This document shows, in pieces, positions 1 to 11,389 of a stretch of 64,000 nucleotides of DNA (positions within the stretch are counted from its first letter, which is position 1; the number at the start of each line of letters is the position of its first letter). A model generated the notes under the pieces. The model made no database searches and was not told the origin of the DNA. It worked only from the letters and a program-made list of their open reading frames with translations. The position numbers and the translations under genes were made by a program. Source of the DNA: Torymus aiolomorphi (taxonomy: Eukaryota; Arthropoda; Insecta; Hymenoptera; Torymidae); NCBI GenBank assembly GCA_036365515.1, contig CM070873.1, forward strand, positions 73,930,529-73,994,528, written 5' to 3'.

Positions 1-756
1 ACCCGTTTTTGTTTTTGATGATAACTAAAGAACCGTGATAGATAGAAAATTAATTTTTTTAGAAAATATAGGTATTTTAATTCTCTTTCGAATGCCAGCT
101 ACGCCATTCAGATACATAGAGCCGTTCTCGAGAAATTACGATTTTAAAAAATGTCAAAAAATTTTTAACCTCAAATATCTCTGAAATTTATAGACCAATC
201 ATTTTGCCTAAAGAACTCGACCGAGAACTATAAAAAACCTACCTGTAAAAGGAATTTTGAAGCCATTAAGTCAATTTTACTCTTGTAATCGTTGGACATA
301 CAAAACTGATTTTTTTCATTTTTCAATCTTTTACTCAAAATCTAGCCTACAGAATGTATTCAAATTTTAACAGATTATAGCTATTTATATTCTGTATTAT
401 CATGATTTTTCTCAAAAAAATTGACCATTAAGTTTAAGAGTTATAAGCTTCTAAAAAAAGACACGTTTTTGTTAATAACAAAAGAACTGTGATAACTAGA
501 AACTTTTTTTTTTTAGGAAATATAGGTATTTTAATTCTCTTTCGAACGCTACTTATCAGATTCGAATAACTCAATCCTATCGTTAAAAAAAATCAAAAAA
601 CAGTTTTGAGAAAATCGAAAATTTGAAAAAAAAAACAAAAACGCATTGCCCCAATCAAAAAACGGATTTTTGATCCGCCATCACGCAAAAGAAAAAAAAA
701 AAAAAAAAATGAGACGTGTCCGGTCAAAATCGACCGAGTAGAAGCTGAGATCCAGG

Positions 757-801
<45 letters not shown>

Positions 802-838
802 GCACACACGCACGCACACACACACACACGCACGCACG

Positions 839-881
<43 letters not shown>

Positions 882-1003
882 CCATACAGACATTTTTCAA
901 AAACCATGTATTTTGATTCCTAACACCTCGGAACACAATTATAACATGTTTTTACAACAACTCAAAAATTTACTATCACAAAGCTTCCTCTAGGAGGAAG
1001 CAA
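1..1003 (+). repeat. Hairpin-ended interspersed repeat with CA core, copy A
   Basis: AT-rich noncoding repeat. From about 255 onward it matches, base for base over long stretches, the sequence at 11100-12345; both contain a CA microsatellite followed by a block reading CATGTATTTTGATTCC and a terminal hairpin (GCTTCCTC / GAGGAAGC, 983-1001). A motif around CGTTTTTGTT at 4 recurs at 464, so the left part is itself a roughly 460-bp direct repeat. A central microsatellite plus a 3' stem-loop is the organisation described for Helentron-associated elements (DINE-1-like). That family assignment is inference; the shared repeat and hairpin are directly visible. Confidence 0.6.
760..880. repeat. (CA)n microsatellite
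   Basis: About 120 bp of CA dinucleotides with CG-containing interruptions (CACGCACG). It lies inside the hairpin-ended repeat at the same relative position as the longer CA tract at 11943-12215. Cysteine/valine-only reading frames across it are artefacts of the dinucleotide. Confidence 0.97.
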
Positions 1004-1007
1004 ATCT

Positions 1008-3116
1008 AAGTGCTTGCTTTCTCCAGCCAATCACCCGCTTAATTCTTGCGAGAAATTCAATTCGATGAAAGCACAACAACACTTCGAGTTTTCCAAAAAA
1101 TCAAGGTTATGCCTCAATTGCCTAGGAAAATCGCACACAATTTCTGAGTGCAAATCTACTTATCGCTGCTTCGTTTGCAAAGCAAAGCATCACACGAAGC
1201 TCCACTTCGATTCGAAATCTCCAGTCTCAAAAGACGAAGCCAGTACAACGGAAAATCTGACTCCGGAAGAGAATCTCCCGGAAAAATCCGTTAATGTGAA
1301 TTTTGTTACAGTCAAACAATCGGTGCTTCTCGCTACCGCGAAAATCATAGTGTCGGACTCATTCGAAAATTCAATAGTCGCTCGTGCCTTGATCGACCCC
1401 GGCGCTCAACGCTCATTTATTACTGAGCGCCTATCAAAGCAACTGACGATTAAGCGGGAGCTTACGTCTGTTGCAATTCTGGGCGTCGGGGGACAATCAA
1501 CTTCAACGGCTCGCGGAGAAGCTTCAGTCGTGATCTGGTCCCCCATTTGTCATTCATTCAATTGCTCATGCACGGCATTGGTACTACCGGAATTAACGCG
1601 CCTTCTCCCGTCGCATGAGATCGTTACAAAACATTGGTCTCACTTTCAGGGACTGCAATTAGCAGACCCCAATTTTGCAACCCCCGGAAAAATCGATATG
1701 ATTCTCGGAGCCGACGTGTACGGGTCGGTACTCCAGGAAGGATTCATCCGAGGATCCTCTGGCGCCCCAGTAGCCCAAAGCACAGTTTTTTGCTGGGTGC
1801 TAACTGGAGCAGTTGAATCGCAGCTCAGCAACTCGTCAACCGCGGCCCTTCATACCGTGACCGACCACTCTCTTTCGAAAATACTATCCAAATTTTGGGA
1901 GATAGAAGAAATTCCGATGTCACGCAGTAGCACTCCCGAGGAGGAATACTGCGAAAACCATTTCGCTACTACGTTTTCTCGCAATCCCGAGGGACGGTTC
2001 GCCGTACGACTTCCTTTCGCAACGAAAAAACCCTTTTTCGACGCCCGAGACATTGCCGTCGCTTGCCTTCTGCGGTCGGAGAAGCGCCGTCGCATCAATT
2101 CAGAGCTTCAGGGCACTTACGCTGAATTTATGCAAGAGTATAAAGAGCTCGGACACGTGCAAGCGGCGCCCCCGCTTCCAGAGAATTATGAATCTTATTT
2201 TCTCCCGCACCACGCTGTCTTTCGCACCGAATCGAACAAAATTCGAGTCGTCTTTAATGCGTCTCAGCGTGGCGCTGCCGGATATTCACTAAATGACTTG
2301 TTGTATCCAGGTCCCAAGCTGCACGCAGACATTACTATTGTCATCTCCTTATGGCGTTTTTGCCAATTCGCAATGATGACGGACATCATAAAAATATTTC
2401 GCCAAATATTGGTGCATCCTGACGACGTTAATTGGCAGCGTCTGGTATGGCGGGCGGATTTCAAATTGCCGATCCAGGATTATCAAGCGCTCACCGTGAC
2501 GTACGGCACGACCTGCGCTCCCTTTCTCTCGATTCGATCGCTGATGCAATTAGCAAACGACGGGCAAATCTCGCATCCGCGGGCCGCGTCCTTGTTACTC
2601 AAACAAATTTATGTCGATGATATCTTTTTAGGCGGCAATACTGAAGCCGAAGTACGGGCGCAGCGAGACGAGCTCGTCGATCTGCTTGCCTTCGTCGGAA
2701 TGTCGCTTGGCAAATGGGCAAGCAACACTAAAGGGTTACTTCCCCATCAATCAGGCATTGATATAATGGAACTTTCCACATCCGCAGGCGAGATTGTCTC
2801 CACTCTAGGACTGAAATGGGACACGAAGTCGGACTTCTTCCTGTTTAAAGCATCGTTACCTAACATCGCTTCAATTATCTCAAAACGAACAGTCTTGTCA
2901 GATACGCCCAGGCTGTTCGATCCGCTCGGATTTATCGCACCAGCGCTAATTAAGTCAAAAATATTATTACAGGACATGTGGATCCATCAACTGGACTGGG
3001 ACGTACCCCTGCCTGAGGACCTGCGTAAGGCGTGGCTGAGGCTTCACTCTGAGTTCGACGACTTGTCAGAGATCCGAATACCTCGGTGGATCAGTGTCTC
3101 ACGGAAATCTGAATGA
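1008..3116 (+). pseudogene. Pao gag C-terminus, protease and reverse transcriptase
   Basis: Open for 2.1 kb. Counting residues from the TTG at 1014, zinc-knuckle cysteines lie at C33/C36/H41/C46 and C52/C55/H59, and one more cysteine at 1011 belongs to a preceding knuckle. The protease motif (DPGAQ) is near residue 128. The reverse transcriptase has its first catalytic Asp in MMTDII (about residue 457) and the YVDD box at about 533-536. The segment LFDPLGFIAP downstream of the polymerase is typical of Pao elements. There is no credible ATG start because the 5' part of gag is absent; reading begins at the truncation junction. A TGA at 3114 interrupts the frame immediately before the RNase H region, which continues in the same frame. 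Confidence 0.88.
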
Positions 3117-3734
3117 CATCTGCATGGATTTTCAGACGCCTCTAAGCGAGCCTACGCAGCGGCGGTCTACGCCGTCATCCCAGGAAAATCCGCATGTCTT
3201 CTCATGGCAAAAACTCGAGTGGCTCCAGTCAAAGTGGAGACCATTCCCAGGCTTGAGCTTTGCGGAGCCACCTTATTGGTAAGACTATCGAAACATTTAA
3301 ATAACGGATCATTTCAGCAACCTGCGAACATGAACTTCTGGACGGATTCGAAAGTCGTATTGGACTGCCTCCAAGGCCACCCATCTCGCTGGCCAACCTT
3401 CGTCGCAAATCGGGTCAGTGAAATCGTCTCAACTTTTCCGAACGCAGTCTGGCGTCATGTCCCGACGAAGGACGATCTCGCAGACAGCGCCTCTCGTGGG
3501 ATCACCCTCCTCGAACTAGCTCGATCGAACCTTTGGTGGAAAGGCTCGGTATGGTTGCCCCGCTCGACGGAAGAATGGCCGAACAAGCTGCCTTATCGAA
3601 AAGACGATTCACAAAATCTCGCTACAATCGTCTCTGCAGCAGAGACGCACGGCAGTGAAGACTTCTTACAATCACTCGAGAGATTTTTCAGTTTCTCGCA
3701 AATCGTGCGAGTATTAGCGTACTGTCTACGATGA
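3117..3734 (+). pseudogene. Pao RNase H region
   Basis: This continues the frame of the preceding segment after the TGA at 3114. The start LHGFSDAS is the first RNase H Asp motif of Pao elements. RLELCGA and FWTDSKVVLDCL carry the following acidic residues, and VPTKDDLADSASRG is the His/Asp-rich end of the domain. It stops at a TGA at 3732, after which the linker to integrase remains recognisable in the same frame. It acted as the RNA:DNA hybrid nuclease of the polyprotein; it is non-functional here because its frame is interrupted on both sides. Confidence 0.85.
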
Positions 3735-4825
3735 AAAACTCTAAAAACCCCATCAAATCCACGAAAACTTTCCGGATTAACAGCGCTCGAGTTCGCTCGA
3801 GCTAGAGTATCACTGATTTATTTAATTCAACAAAATTATTTCAAAACTGATATGCTCTTAATTTCGACAGACAAATCTGTGCCACCATCAAGTGTGCTCG
3901 CTCGACTAGCGCCATTCGCTTGTTTCGACGGACTCGTCCGGGTAGGAGGACAACTACCAACGCCCCGCTACCATACTCGGAACGCCATCCGATAGTACTG
4001 CCCGGGCGCTACCACATCATACGTCTCCTAGTCGAGGAGACGCATCGCCTGACGCATCATGGTGGAGTACAATTGATGAAGAGTCACCTACAACGCCACT
4101 TTTGGATCGTACGAGGCAACCGGATGATTGCAGCGGTCTATCACCAGTGCATCACCTGCGTGCGATTCGGCGCAAGACCTGTATCACAACAAATGGCCCT
4201 CCTGCCGGCCGACAGGTTGCGTCCAGGACGGCCCTTCTCCATCACCGGCTTGGATTTTGCCGGCCCATTTCCGCTTCTCTTTTCCAAGGGAAAAGGAGCC
4301 AAATCTGCAAAAGGCTATGTTGCCATCTTTATTTGTTTAGCTATCAAAGCCGTCCATATCGAAGTAGTTTCGGATCTAACTGCTAATGCCTTCTTAGCTG
4401 CCTATTCTCGCTTTACAGCCAGACGCGGTCTCTGTTCAGTGATGTACTCGGACAACAGCACCAACTTCGAGGGAGCAGACGCCGAGCTACGACGCCTCTT
4501 TCGACAGACGTCGGACTTTGCTCAGCACGTCTTCCCGCAATTGGCTGCAAGAGGAACGGAATGGAGGTTCATTCCGCCCCGAGCTTCGCACTTTGGTGGA
4601 TTGTGGGAAGCCGCCGTGCGCAGCTTTAAATACCATCTCCGAAGAGTAATAGGCAAAGCTACTTTCACTTTTGAGGAGTTTGCCATCCTCACGGCAAAAA
4701 TAGAGGCATGCCTCAATTCAAGGCCACTCTGCCCCTTGAGCAGCAAAGCTCTCGACATCGTCGCTCTGACGCCGGGGCATTTTCTCGTCGGATCCTCGCT
4801 GTTGGCTCCCCCCGACCCGCCATAG
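3735..4825 (+). pseudogene. Pao integrase
   Basis: The linker (FDGLVRVGGQL, frame 3) precedes a frameshift at about 3960-3975. The integrase then runs open in another frame to 4825. It shows the HHCC zinc module (THRLTHHGG ... CITCVRF) and a DDE core: Asp in GLDFAGPF, Asp in MYSDNSTNFEG, and Glu in FGGLWEAAVRS. All three catalytic residues appear present. The TAG at 4823 cuts the frame before the C-terminal DUF5641-like part. Confidence 0.88.
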
Positions 4826-5176
4826 GACCTGTCGACCCCTCCGAACCTCCAAAAGTGCTGGTAGCTTCTCAATCAAGCACGAGACTCATTCTGGACTCGC
4901 TGGAGAAAGAAGGTCTTCTCCCAGCGCCAACAGCGAGTCAAGTGGCTCAAGCCGCAACCAAACTTGAAGGAAGGGGAGTTGGTCATACTCAAGGACGAGC
5001 TCGCCCCTCCCGCCGCATGGCCATTAGCCATCGTCACCCAGGCTCACGCAGGCAAGGACGGCCTGGTCAGAGTCGTCTCTCTACGAACTGCCAAGGCCAA
5101 CTTAGTCCGTCCAGTGGTGAAGCTGCTGCGAGTGCCGGCCGACGAAGACGCCGACGCCACTTACGCTCACTTCTAG
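4826..5176 (+). pseudogene. Pao C-terminal DUF5641-like domain
   Basis: In the integrase frame but beyond TAG codons at 4823 and 4862. The recognisable part begins with FWTRWRKKVF and continues through LKEGELVILKDE to VRPVVKLLRVP, the usual end of Pao integrases. It terminates naturally near 5174. Confidence 0.8.
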
Positions 5177-5470
5177 ACCGTCATTGAAATTTAGATTTTT
5201 TGCATTGTATTCTCTTACCATCTTGTAAACCAAACTTTTTGGTCTGCGATTGTAATGAATAGGCGGGATAAAAGACTTTCCTCTAGACTGCATCGTCATA
5301 ATGTACTGAGTGGGTTACGTCAAGTGTAATTGTATGCAGTATGATCTCATTAATTATTATCGCATACTGTGTGAGAGTACTATTGTAAGTATGGGTTATG
5401 CACTATATGCCTAGAATGGGTCATGATTTAGTATGATTTCATTCCGCAGTCGCGTTAAGGCGGGCGGTAA

Positions 5471-5900
5471 TGTTTAGCGTTCACATTGAAAATTATATAT
5501 AGTCTTTCGACAGAATGATTGTACTCTTGAATATTCACTCTCGCGATTGAATATTTGAGCAACACTGCTCTTTGTCAAGTATTTCGTCATTGAGGGAACT
5601 CGGACCGCATTCCTCTGATTCCGCGATTTGACGTCAGAGTGTTTTTCTAGCCGTACCGCGGCAACCTTTGGCTCGCTTTTCAAGCAAAATCTCTCGCCTC
5701 GGACAGCTTTCGAATAGCACTCACCTCCGAGCTCGCGGGGCAACAAAAACCGCGAGAAATAAGCACTATTCAATCAAGCGTAAATTCATCTGACTTACCA
5801 AAGTCTATTTCATTATACTGTTTATTAATAAATAATACAAGTTAATTTTCATTAATTAAAAACTCGTAGTCGGATTAATTTTCCTTCGCCATTTCAACCA
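5471..5900 (+). repeat. Candidate 3' LTR of the Pao element
   Basis: A purine-rich tract (AAGGCGGGCGG, 5457-5467) is followed by TGTTTAGCG at 5471. A TATA-like sequence (TTATATATAG, about 5493-5502) and an AATAAA at about 5827 fit an LTR with promoter and poly(A) signal. With no 5' LTR to compare, the right end is a guess. The intervening 5177-5470 is noncoding element sequence. Confidence 0.5.
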
Positions 5901-6280
5901 TATAGAAGCGAAAATTCCTCATTTCTTCAAAGTTGCTCCCTTTCCTTGATCCCCATGGAAGACCTAGCGAACGCGCTAACAATCTCGAATTAATCAACGA
6001 ACACCTTTCCCAAGGGTTAGGAGAGTTCGAAAGGTCAACAGACGTTATTAAAAAGGAAACTCGTTTTAAAAAACACAATTAATCGCTGGCACACTGACAA
6101 AGTCAAGGAAAAATAACTTTTGTGTGGCGAGATAGATACATTTTATCCCTCACAAAAACATATACCGCATGTCGAAATAAGCAAGTAAGTAGTTTTTCAA
6201 GAAATCGTTAAATTCGATATTTGAGGACCAATCCGTGGAATATGGAGTAAAATAAAAAAAAAATCCATATAAATTACATA

Positions 6281-6314
6281 ACGTTTCGCCAGCATGGTTC
6301 GCTGACCTCATCAG
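6281..6314 (-). ncRNA. Hammerhead-like ribozyme core (PLE pLTR)
   Basis: On the minus strand: CTGATGAG, stem II GTCAGC / GCTGGC (six pairs including one wobble), loop GAACCAT, then GAAACGT. This matches the catalytic core of minimal hammerheads reported in Penelope-like elements, where stem III is a palindromic ACGT suited to dimer formation. Stem I pairing is weak by eye, so activity is unproven. Confidence 0.6.
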
Positions 6315-6427
6315 GCAGTAAATTTAATTATTAATTATATAACATAATGATATTGGGAAGTGGAAGGAAAAACGACTTCCACTTCCGAATATCATTATGT
6401 TATATAATTAATAATTAAATTTACTGC

Positions 6428-6461
6428 CTGATGAGGTCAGCGAACCATGCTGGTGAAACGT
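6428..6461 (+). ncRNA. Hammerhead-like ribozyme core (PLE pLTR)
   Basis: Mirror copy of the motif at 6281-6314. It differs by one stem II base (GCTGGT instead of GCTGGC), which changes a G-C pair to a G-U wobble and so preserves pairing. Confidence 0.6.
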
Positions 6462-6540
6462 TATGTAATTTATATGGATTTTTTTTATTTTACTCCATAT
6501 TCCACGGATTGGTCCTCAAATATCGAATTTTTACGATTTT

Positions 6541-7680
6541 TTGAATAATGGAGGGTGTTCAAATAAACAAAGTAGTTTTTCACTTACTATATAAAATCCG
6601 ATGACTTTTATACAGACAATATTATCGCGAACTTCTAAGTGTTCAATAGCTTTCATATGAGTTATCCGGTAAAAAAAATGGCTTTGAATAGAAATGAGTA
6701 ACGCTACCACTTTTTCACTATTTAAGGTCTAGAAAGGAAGAAAAAAGGTCATATGAAAGTGTGCTCTCAATTTCTTTTTTCAATTTCCTTCTAGCTCAAA
6801 TTTGAAAAGTTCGTCAGAATTACTCATATGTTCAAAAAATGATAAACCAATAAGTATTCCTCCAATAAGTAAACACACCGACCCTATGACATATCCACTA
6901 TTTTATCCAAACGGAGGTTACGGATAGATGCCAAATATGAAATGTAAATTTGAAAAGATAACATCTCAAATTGGCAGTTTTATAATTATAGATTCAGTAT
7001 GAGAAACGAATTTAATCCATATCTCAATCTTCGAAAAATTTCTAAGCAAGCAATAGTTGATGCATTTGTAAAAGTCGAAAGTTCAAGGTTATATTTTATA
7101 AGAAAAAATCAAAGCATTTTAAGAAGTGATTGTTATAATGGCGTTATGGATTATTTATATAAAAAGAAAGAATCTGGAAATATAAACCGCTGCTAACTGC
7201 TTTAGCAGACTGCTTTCTCAAAGAGAATTGATAAATTACATCAAATAATTTTTTTAAATGTACATTTTAATATAAAATTTCATTCTTTCTGCATATCTGA
7301 TTTTCCATAAATACAATTATTCAAAATGATCAAGAAAATTATATTTAAAATAGTTATGTAGTAATTATTAAATTGCAAATTAAAGAGATTAAGGTATTAT
7401 CACATGCTATTTATTGAATTTATAAATTAATTGCATTTTTTCGAAATTTCTTCGGCATTTTCTTCGAAAACCTGCTAATTCGGTGTTTGCTTCAAAACCC
7501 CGCTAACTCAGCGAAGACTTCGAAAATCTACCAACTCATAGAGTGGTTTAAAAAACCATATAACTTGACGAAGGTTTCAAATATCCTCTAACACAGGAAT
7601 TCTTTTTTCCTTGAATTGTGTAATGGTAGCTCTAGGATGTTAAAGTACAATTTCTGTATAAGCGATTAAAAAAATTATTC
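6541..7680. other. AT-rich stretch, no gene seen
   Basis: No recognisable coding or RNA gene. A 65-codon open frame at 6999-7196 has no recognisable motif. Short direct echoes (ATTCGGTGTTTG, ACTCAGCGAAGAC, around 7440-7590) suggest degraded repeats. Confidence 0.5.
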
Positions 7681-8050
7681 ACGATTTTTCCATATTTTTT
7701 TTTATTTTTTTTACCGACCTAATATCCATTTCGATGGACAAAAATATGGATTGATAGTTAATTTCAAGACTTATAAGAAAATGTAACTACTTCCAACGGA
7801 TATCCAAACCTAACGCCGTAAAACAATATTTTCTATTTTTCCATCTTTTTTTTTATTTTTTTTTTAACCGACTTAATATTATCCGATCAGGCCGACAAAA
7901 ATATGGGTAGATAGGTAATTTCATGACCTCTTAGAAAATGAGCCTACTTTTGACCGATATCCAAATCCCGCAATGAAAAAAAAATTTGGATTTTTCCATA
8001 TTTTTCTGTTTTATTTTTTAAATACTTAATATTACCAAATCAACTATATA
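7681..8050. repeat. Tandem repeat, about 153-bp period
   Basis: Successive units begin with TTTTTCCAT at about 7684, 7837 and 7991. Each continues with a T-run, a CCGACYTAATAT block and GACAAAAATATGG. The third unit is partial. Confidence 0.75.
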
Positions 8051-8084
8051 ATTGAACTGTCACAACTTCAAAATAAACTTCATG

Positions 8085-8305
8085 TGACAGCCAAAGATAA
8101 ACTTAATATCTCTGGCCAATTCCGAGGTATGCCGCGGACAAATTCATTACACACATACACCCACACATACATACATACACACAGACATTTTCTAGAAAAC
8201 GCATATTTTGACTCACGGAGTTCAGAAATATCGAAAATCATCAAAATCTCGAGGTCGAAAAATTTCACTGTAATTAAGCTTTCTCTTTGAGAAAGCAAAA
8301 ACAAT
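8085..8305 (+). repeat. Hairpin-ended repeat, short copy C
   Basis: Diverged short member of the family at 1-1003 and 11100-12345. A small CA tract (8148-8184) is followed by CAGACATTTT, CGCATATTTTGACTC and a terminal hairpin GCTTTCTC / GAGAAAGC (8278-8296) followed by A-rich sequence. Confidence 0.55.
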
Positions 8306-8308
8306 ATT

Positions 8309-9432
8309 TTCCATGATTTCCTAGCTGAAAATTTGTCAGATAATAGTTAATATAATAATTAAAGGAAAAAAAAATTCAGCTGGCTGTAACGTTGTGGATT
8401 ATACGGCAGCTGCTCATACGAACATGAAAAAAGAAAAACTATTTTCAGTGATTTCCTCCCGGTTAAAAATTTGTCGAATGATACAGTTATGATATGTTTG
8501 TTTAAATATCAAAAAAGTCAGCTGGCTATATGTCAGGGGAAAGTCATCAGCTGACGCAGTGTAAAGTGTGGCGCGGAAGCAAGGTGTGAACGCGGCTCGC
8601 CTATTTAAATACATCAGCTGACGAGATTTCCCCCAGCATGTAGATTTTTTTTATTACTTCAAGTAGTATATTAACTATTATTTGACAAATTTTCAAGCGG
8701 GAGGAAATAACGTATCTAAAGTTTGTAGTTTAGGTAATAATATTAACACGCGCAGAAATAAAGAATTTTTTAGTTTTCAAAGAAGATGCTGTTGACAATA
8801 AGTGAAAGTAGAGCAAAAACCATCGTGATTGCCTTTGATCGATATATTTTCACATCGATCAAAGACACGGAACATAACCTCTGTGTCATTTTAACCCGGT
8901 CTTTTTTAGAAAAGGCAAAAAAGCGCCCGTTTTCTATTATGATTAAATCTGTAGACTTCTTTATTTCTTTAGTTCATTATTTATTTATTCATGAATTCAA
9001 ATATATTAAAGTGCATGCTAAAACGCGTGAATTGCGCGTTGCATGACATACCTTAGGTACGTTATTTCCTCCAGATTTAAAATTTGTCAGATAATAGCTG
9101 ACATAATACTTGATGTAATAAAAGAAATTAGCTTGCTGTATGCCGGGGGAAACCCCGTCAGCTGATGTATTTACATAGGCGAGCCGCGTTCACACCTGGC
9201 TTCCGCGCTACACCTTTCACTGCGTCAACTGACGACCTTTCCCCCGACATACAGCCAGCTGACTTTTCATTTTATTTAAAAAAACATATAACCGTACCAT
9301 CAGACAAAGTTTCAACCGGGAGGAAATCACTGAAAATAATCCACCACGTTACAACCAGCTGACTTTTTTTTTCTTGACTTATTATATTACCTATTACCTG
9401 ACAAATTCTCAGCCGGGAGAAAATCATTGAAA
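8309..9432. mobile_element. Nested foldback element with long inverted repeats
   Basis: The arms at about 8309-8720 and 9052-9432 are reverse complements over their whole length. Each arm is built from smaller modules (a block starting GATTTCCTCCCGG, then AATTTGTCAGATAATAG, then AGTCAGCTGGCTGTA) in both orientations, so the arms contain smaller inverted repeats. Cores such as GGCGAGCCGCGTTCACACC match exactly between arms. The spacer (8721-9051) holds an 86-codon open frame (8786-9046) with no recognisable domain and a small palindrome around TTGATCGA (8835-8866). No transposase is visible, so it is non-autonomous. Confidence 0.75.
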
Positions 9433-9561
9433 ATATTTTTTTTTACGTGGGTGGGAAGCTGCTGTTGTCCAACCCACGTTGATGTTCACGACGCTTCATG
9501 ACACAACTGAATAAAGCATTTCACGAATTATCGACCGAGAGGAAATGACTGACAAAAATAT

Positions 9562-10180
9562 GTCGCTGACTCCCAGGCTATTATGTGGTGAAATTCGGGC
9601 GTAATGAGTTCCTGACAGGACACCGATATTTTCGGTATTACCTATTTAAATTAGGTAACATAAATACGCCGAAATGTAAATACTGCGCGCATGAGAGGGA
9701 TGACGCGGAACACACCTTTTTCGCATGTAATAGGTGGGCCGCGGAAAGACAACGATTGGAGGTAATGGTAGGGCGACTCTTGCCCGACGTGGTGATCGAA
9801 TGCATGCTTTCAGGGAAAGACCGATGGGACGCGATAAATACCTTCATCGAAGGGATACTGCGCGCGAAAAAACGAGACGGATGCTTAATTGATTAGATAG
9901 AGCATCGTAGAAAGGAAGAACGTAGGAAGGACGGATGACGCCCCCGGGGGTGGTAGGGCCAACCTGAAGTAATGCGAAAGCGGTTCCGGGTCGAGGCTGC
10001 CGTAGGGATAGGTTTTGGGTGTTTAGGGGTAGAAATCCCTCACACCACAGAGCCGGCAACTCCGTGATGGTCTTAGTGGGCCTCCCTTCTTGCTCCATCT
10101 CCAAAGCAAGAATGGGCGCCCCGGAAGATTCACCTAGTACCTCGGAAAAAAAAAAAAATAATAATAATAATAATAATAAT
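9562..10180 (+). mobile_element. 5'-truncated R1-clade non-LTR retrotransposon
   Basis: The last roughly 100 codons of ORF2, a GC-rich 3' UTR and a tail of A12 followed by (TAA)n at 10145-10180. Severe 5' truncation and a simple-repeat tail are typical of target-primed reverse transcription. Confidence 0.8.
9570..9896 (+). pseudogene. R1-clade ORF2 C-terminus
   Basis: The frame begins within the truncated element; a TGA at 9567 lies just upstream. It contains NEFLTGHRYF, the conserved LTGHG-like motif after the reverse transcriptase, then a zinc finger C-x2-C-x8-H-x4-C (CKYC ... EHTFFAC) and WAAERQRLE. These are the terminal features of R1/TRAS/SART-type ORF2 proteins. It ends at TAG near 9894. 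It lacks the endonuclease and polymerase and is therefore inactive. Confidence 0.8.
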
Positions 10181-11099
10181 AGTCGAAGAAAAATGGGTGT
10201 ATTAACGAAATAGGCTTCGTGAGACTGTTTTTACCGTACATTAATTTTTTAGCAAAGGAGTCACTCTAGCCAATAAAGTTCTCAGAGGCGCGAAAGCATT
10301 TTACAATACACGAAAATCAAAGTTAATAAAAGGCTTCAACTTGTGCTGAATATCAATAATGGGTAATTTACGTAATTTTTAAATTTTTCTGATTTTTTCG
10401 TAATTTTTGCCATAATAGAGTGCTTATAACTTCACACAGTATCTTCCGATTTTATCAATCACTAACTCAAATTGAATGTCTTTTTTCTTCTTAAATTTTT
10501 TGTGTATTGTAGAATGTTTTTGCACCTTTGAGAGCTGTAAATTGCTTGTAAACACAAAAAACAATATCTTAACATGAAATATCTTCTTCTTCTTCTTCTT
10601 TGTGTTAGTTTGGCTCCGAGGTGGTGGCGCTGTTGCCAAACATGAAATGTGTGTAATACGTATATCTTTTTATGCAAAAAAAATATTGTATATACATGGT
10701 TTCATTTAGTTTCATTTCATATACAAATACACACATAATATACGATAGTTACGTTTCAAAATAGAAAAGAATTATAGTAACCTTAAAAAATATTAATAGT
10801 TAAAGAAGCTTTTATTAAACTTCATAAATTAAAAATTGTGACATTTTTAGAATCACTTTTAGTAAATTTTTCATACTGATTCTAGCAAAGAAAAGAGTTT
10901 TAAAAAGTAGTCTTATCAATCTGGAAAATAACATCAAATCGAAAATGGTTTAACAACATCAAAATTGCTACCAATTTTTTGGCACGTAGCTTTCTCCAAA
11001 TTAATTTATCGTTCCAAAATGTATAGTATATAGATCAAATATAAAATATGTTTATTCATTTTACATGTTTTTTCAATGATTTGAAAGTTCATTAAAATT
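10181..11099. other. AT-rich stretch, no gene seen
   Basis: No recognisable gene. Contains a short CTT microsatellite (about 10580-10602). Two lysine-rich minus-strand frames across it are products of low-complexity sequence. Confidence 0.5.
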
Positions 11100-11389
11100 T
11101 AAAATTCAAAGCGATTAAGTCAATTTTACTCCCGTAATCGTACAACATGAAAAACTCATTTTTTTCAATGTTTAATTTTTTACTGAAAAATTAGTCGACA
11201 GAATCAATATAAATTTTTAAAGATTGTAGCTTTTCATATTCCGCACTATCATGAATTTTTTGAAAAAAATTGACCGTTTAGTTTGGGAGTTATAAGTTTG
11301 AAAGAAACTCGTTTTTGTTAATAAAAAAGAACCGTAATAGCTAATGTAAATTTTTCTGAAGAAGATAGGTATTTTTATGCTGTTTAATA

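Larger units (their letters stand above)
1004..5900 (+). mobile_element. BEL/Pao LTR retrotransposon, 5' truncated and decayed
   Basis: The order gag zinc knuckles, aspartic protease, reverse transcriptase, RNase H, integrase and a C-terminal DUF5641-like domain identifies a BEL/Pao element. The 5' LTR and most of gag are missing: homology to Pao starts at about 1008, directly after the terminal hairpin of the neighbouring repeat. The reading frame is broken by TGA at 3114, TGA at 3732, a frameshift near 3960-3975, and TAG at 4823 and 4862, so it cannot encode its polyprotein. A purine-rich tract (about 5455-5467) and a 3' LTR candidate starting TGTTTAGCG follow. The right boundary is uncertain. 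Confidence 0.9.
6201..6540. mobile_element. Palindromic dimer of PLE terminal repeats
   Basis: Two arms (about 6201-6353 and 6372-6540) are near-perfect reverse complements around a short centre that itself folds (GGAAGTGG / CCACTTCC). Each arm carries a core CTGATGAG, six-base stem, seven-base loop, six-base stem, GAAACGT, as found in the terminal repeats of the two coding PLEs in this window. No coding sequence lies between the arms. I read it as the tail-to-tail terminal junction of a third PLE family. The 100 kb-scale origin cannot be judged here. Confidence 0.6.

Noticed and set aside
593..936. Cysteine/valine-rich minus-strand open frames
   Set aside because: They are translations of the CA microsatellite and its flanks; no protein evidence.
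5474..6078. Two minus-strand open frames of 67 and 99 codons
   Set aside because: They lie antisense to the Pao 3' LTR region and show no recognisable domain.
6083..6105. TGGCACACTGACAAAG as a primer-binding site marking the end of the Pao LTR
   Set aside because: No matching LTR end beside it and no second element downstream; too weak to fix the boundary.
8786..9046. 86-codon frame in the spacer of the foldback element
   Set aside because: No motif, no homologous second copy in the window, and composition fits AT-rich noncoding DNA. Mentioned only within the element entry.
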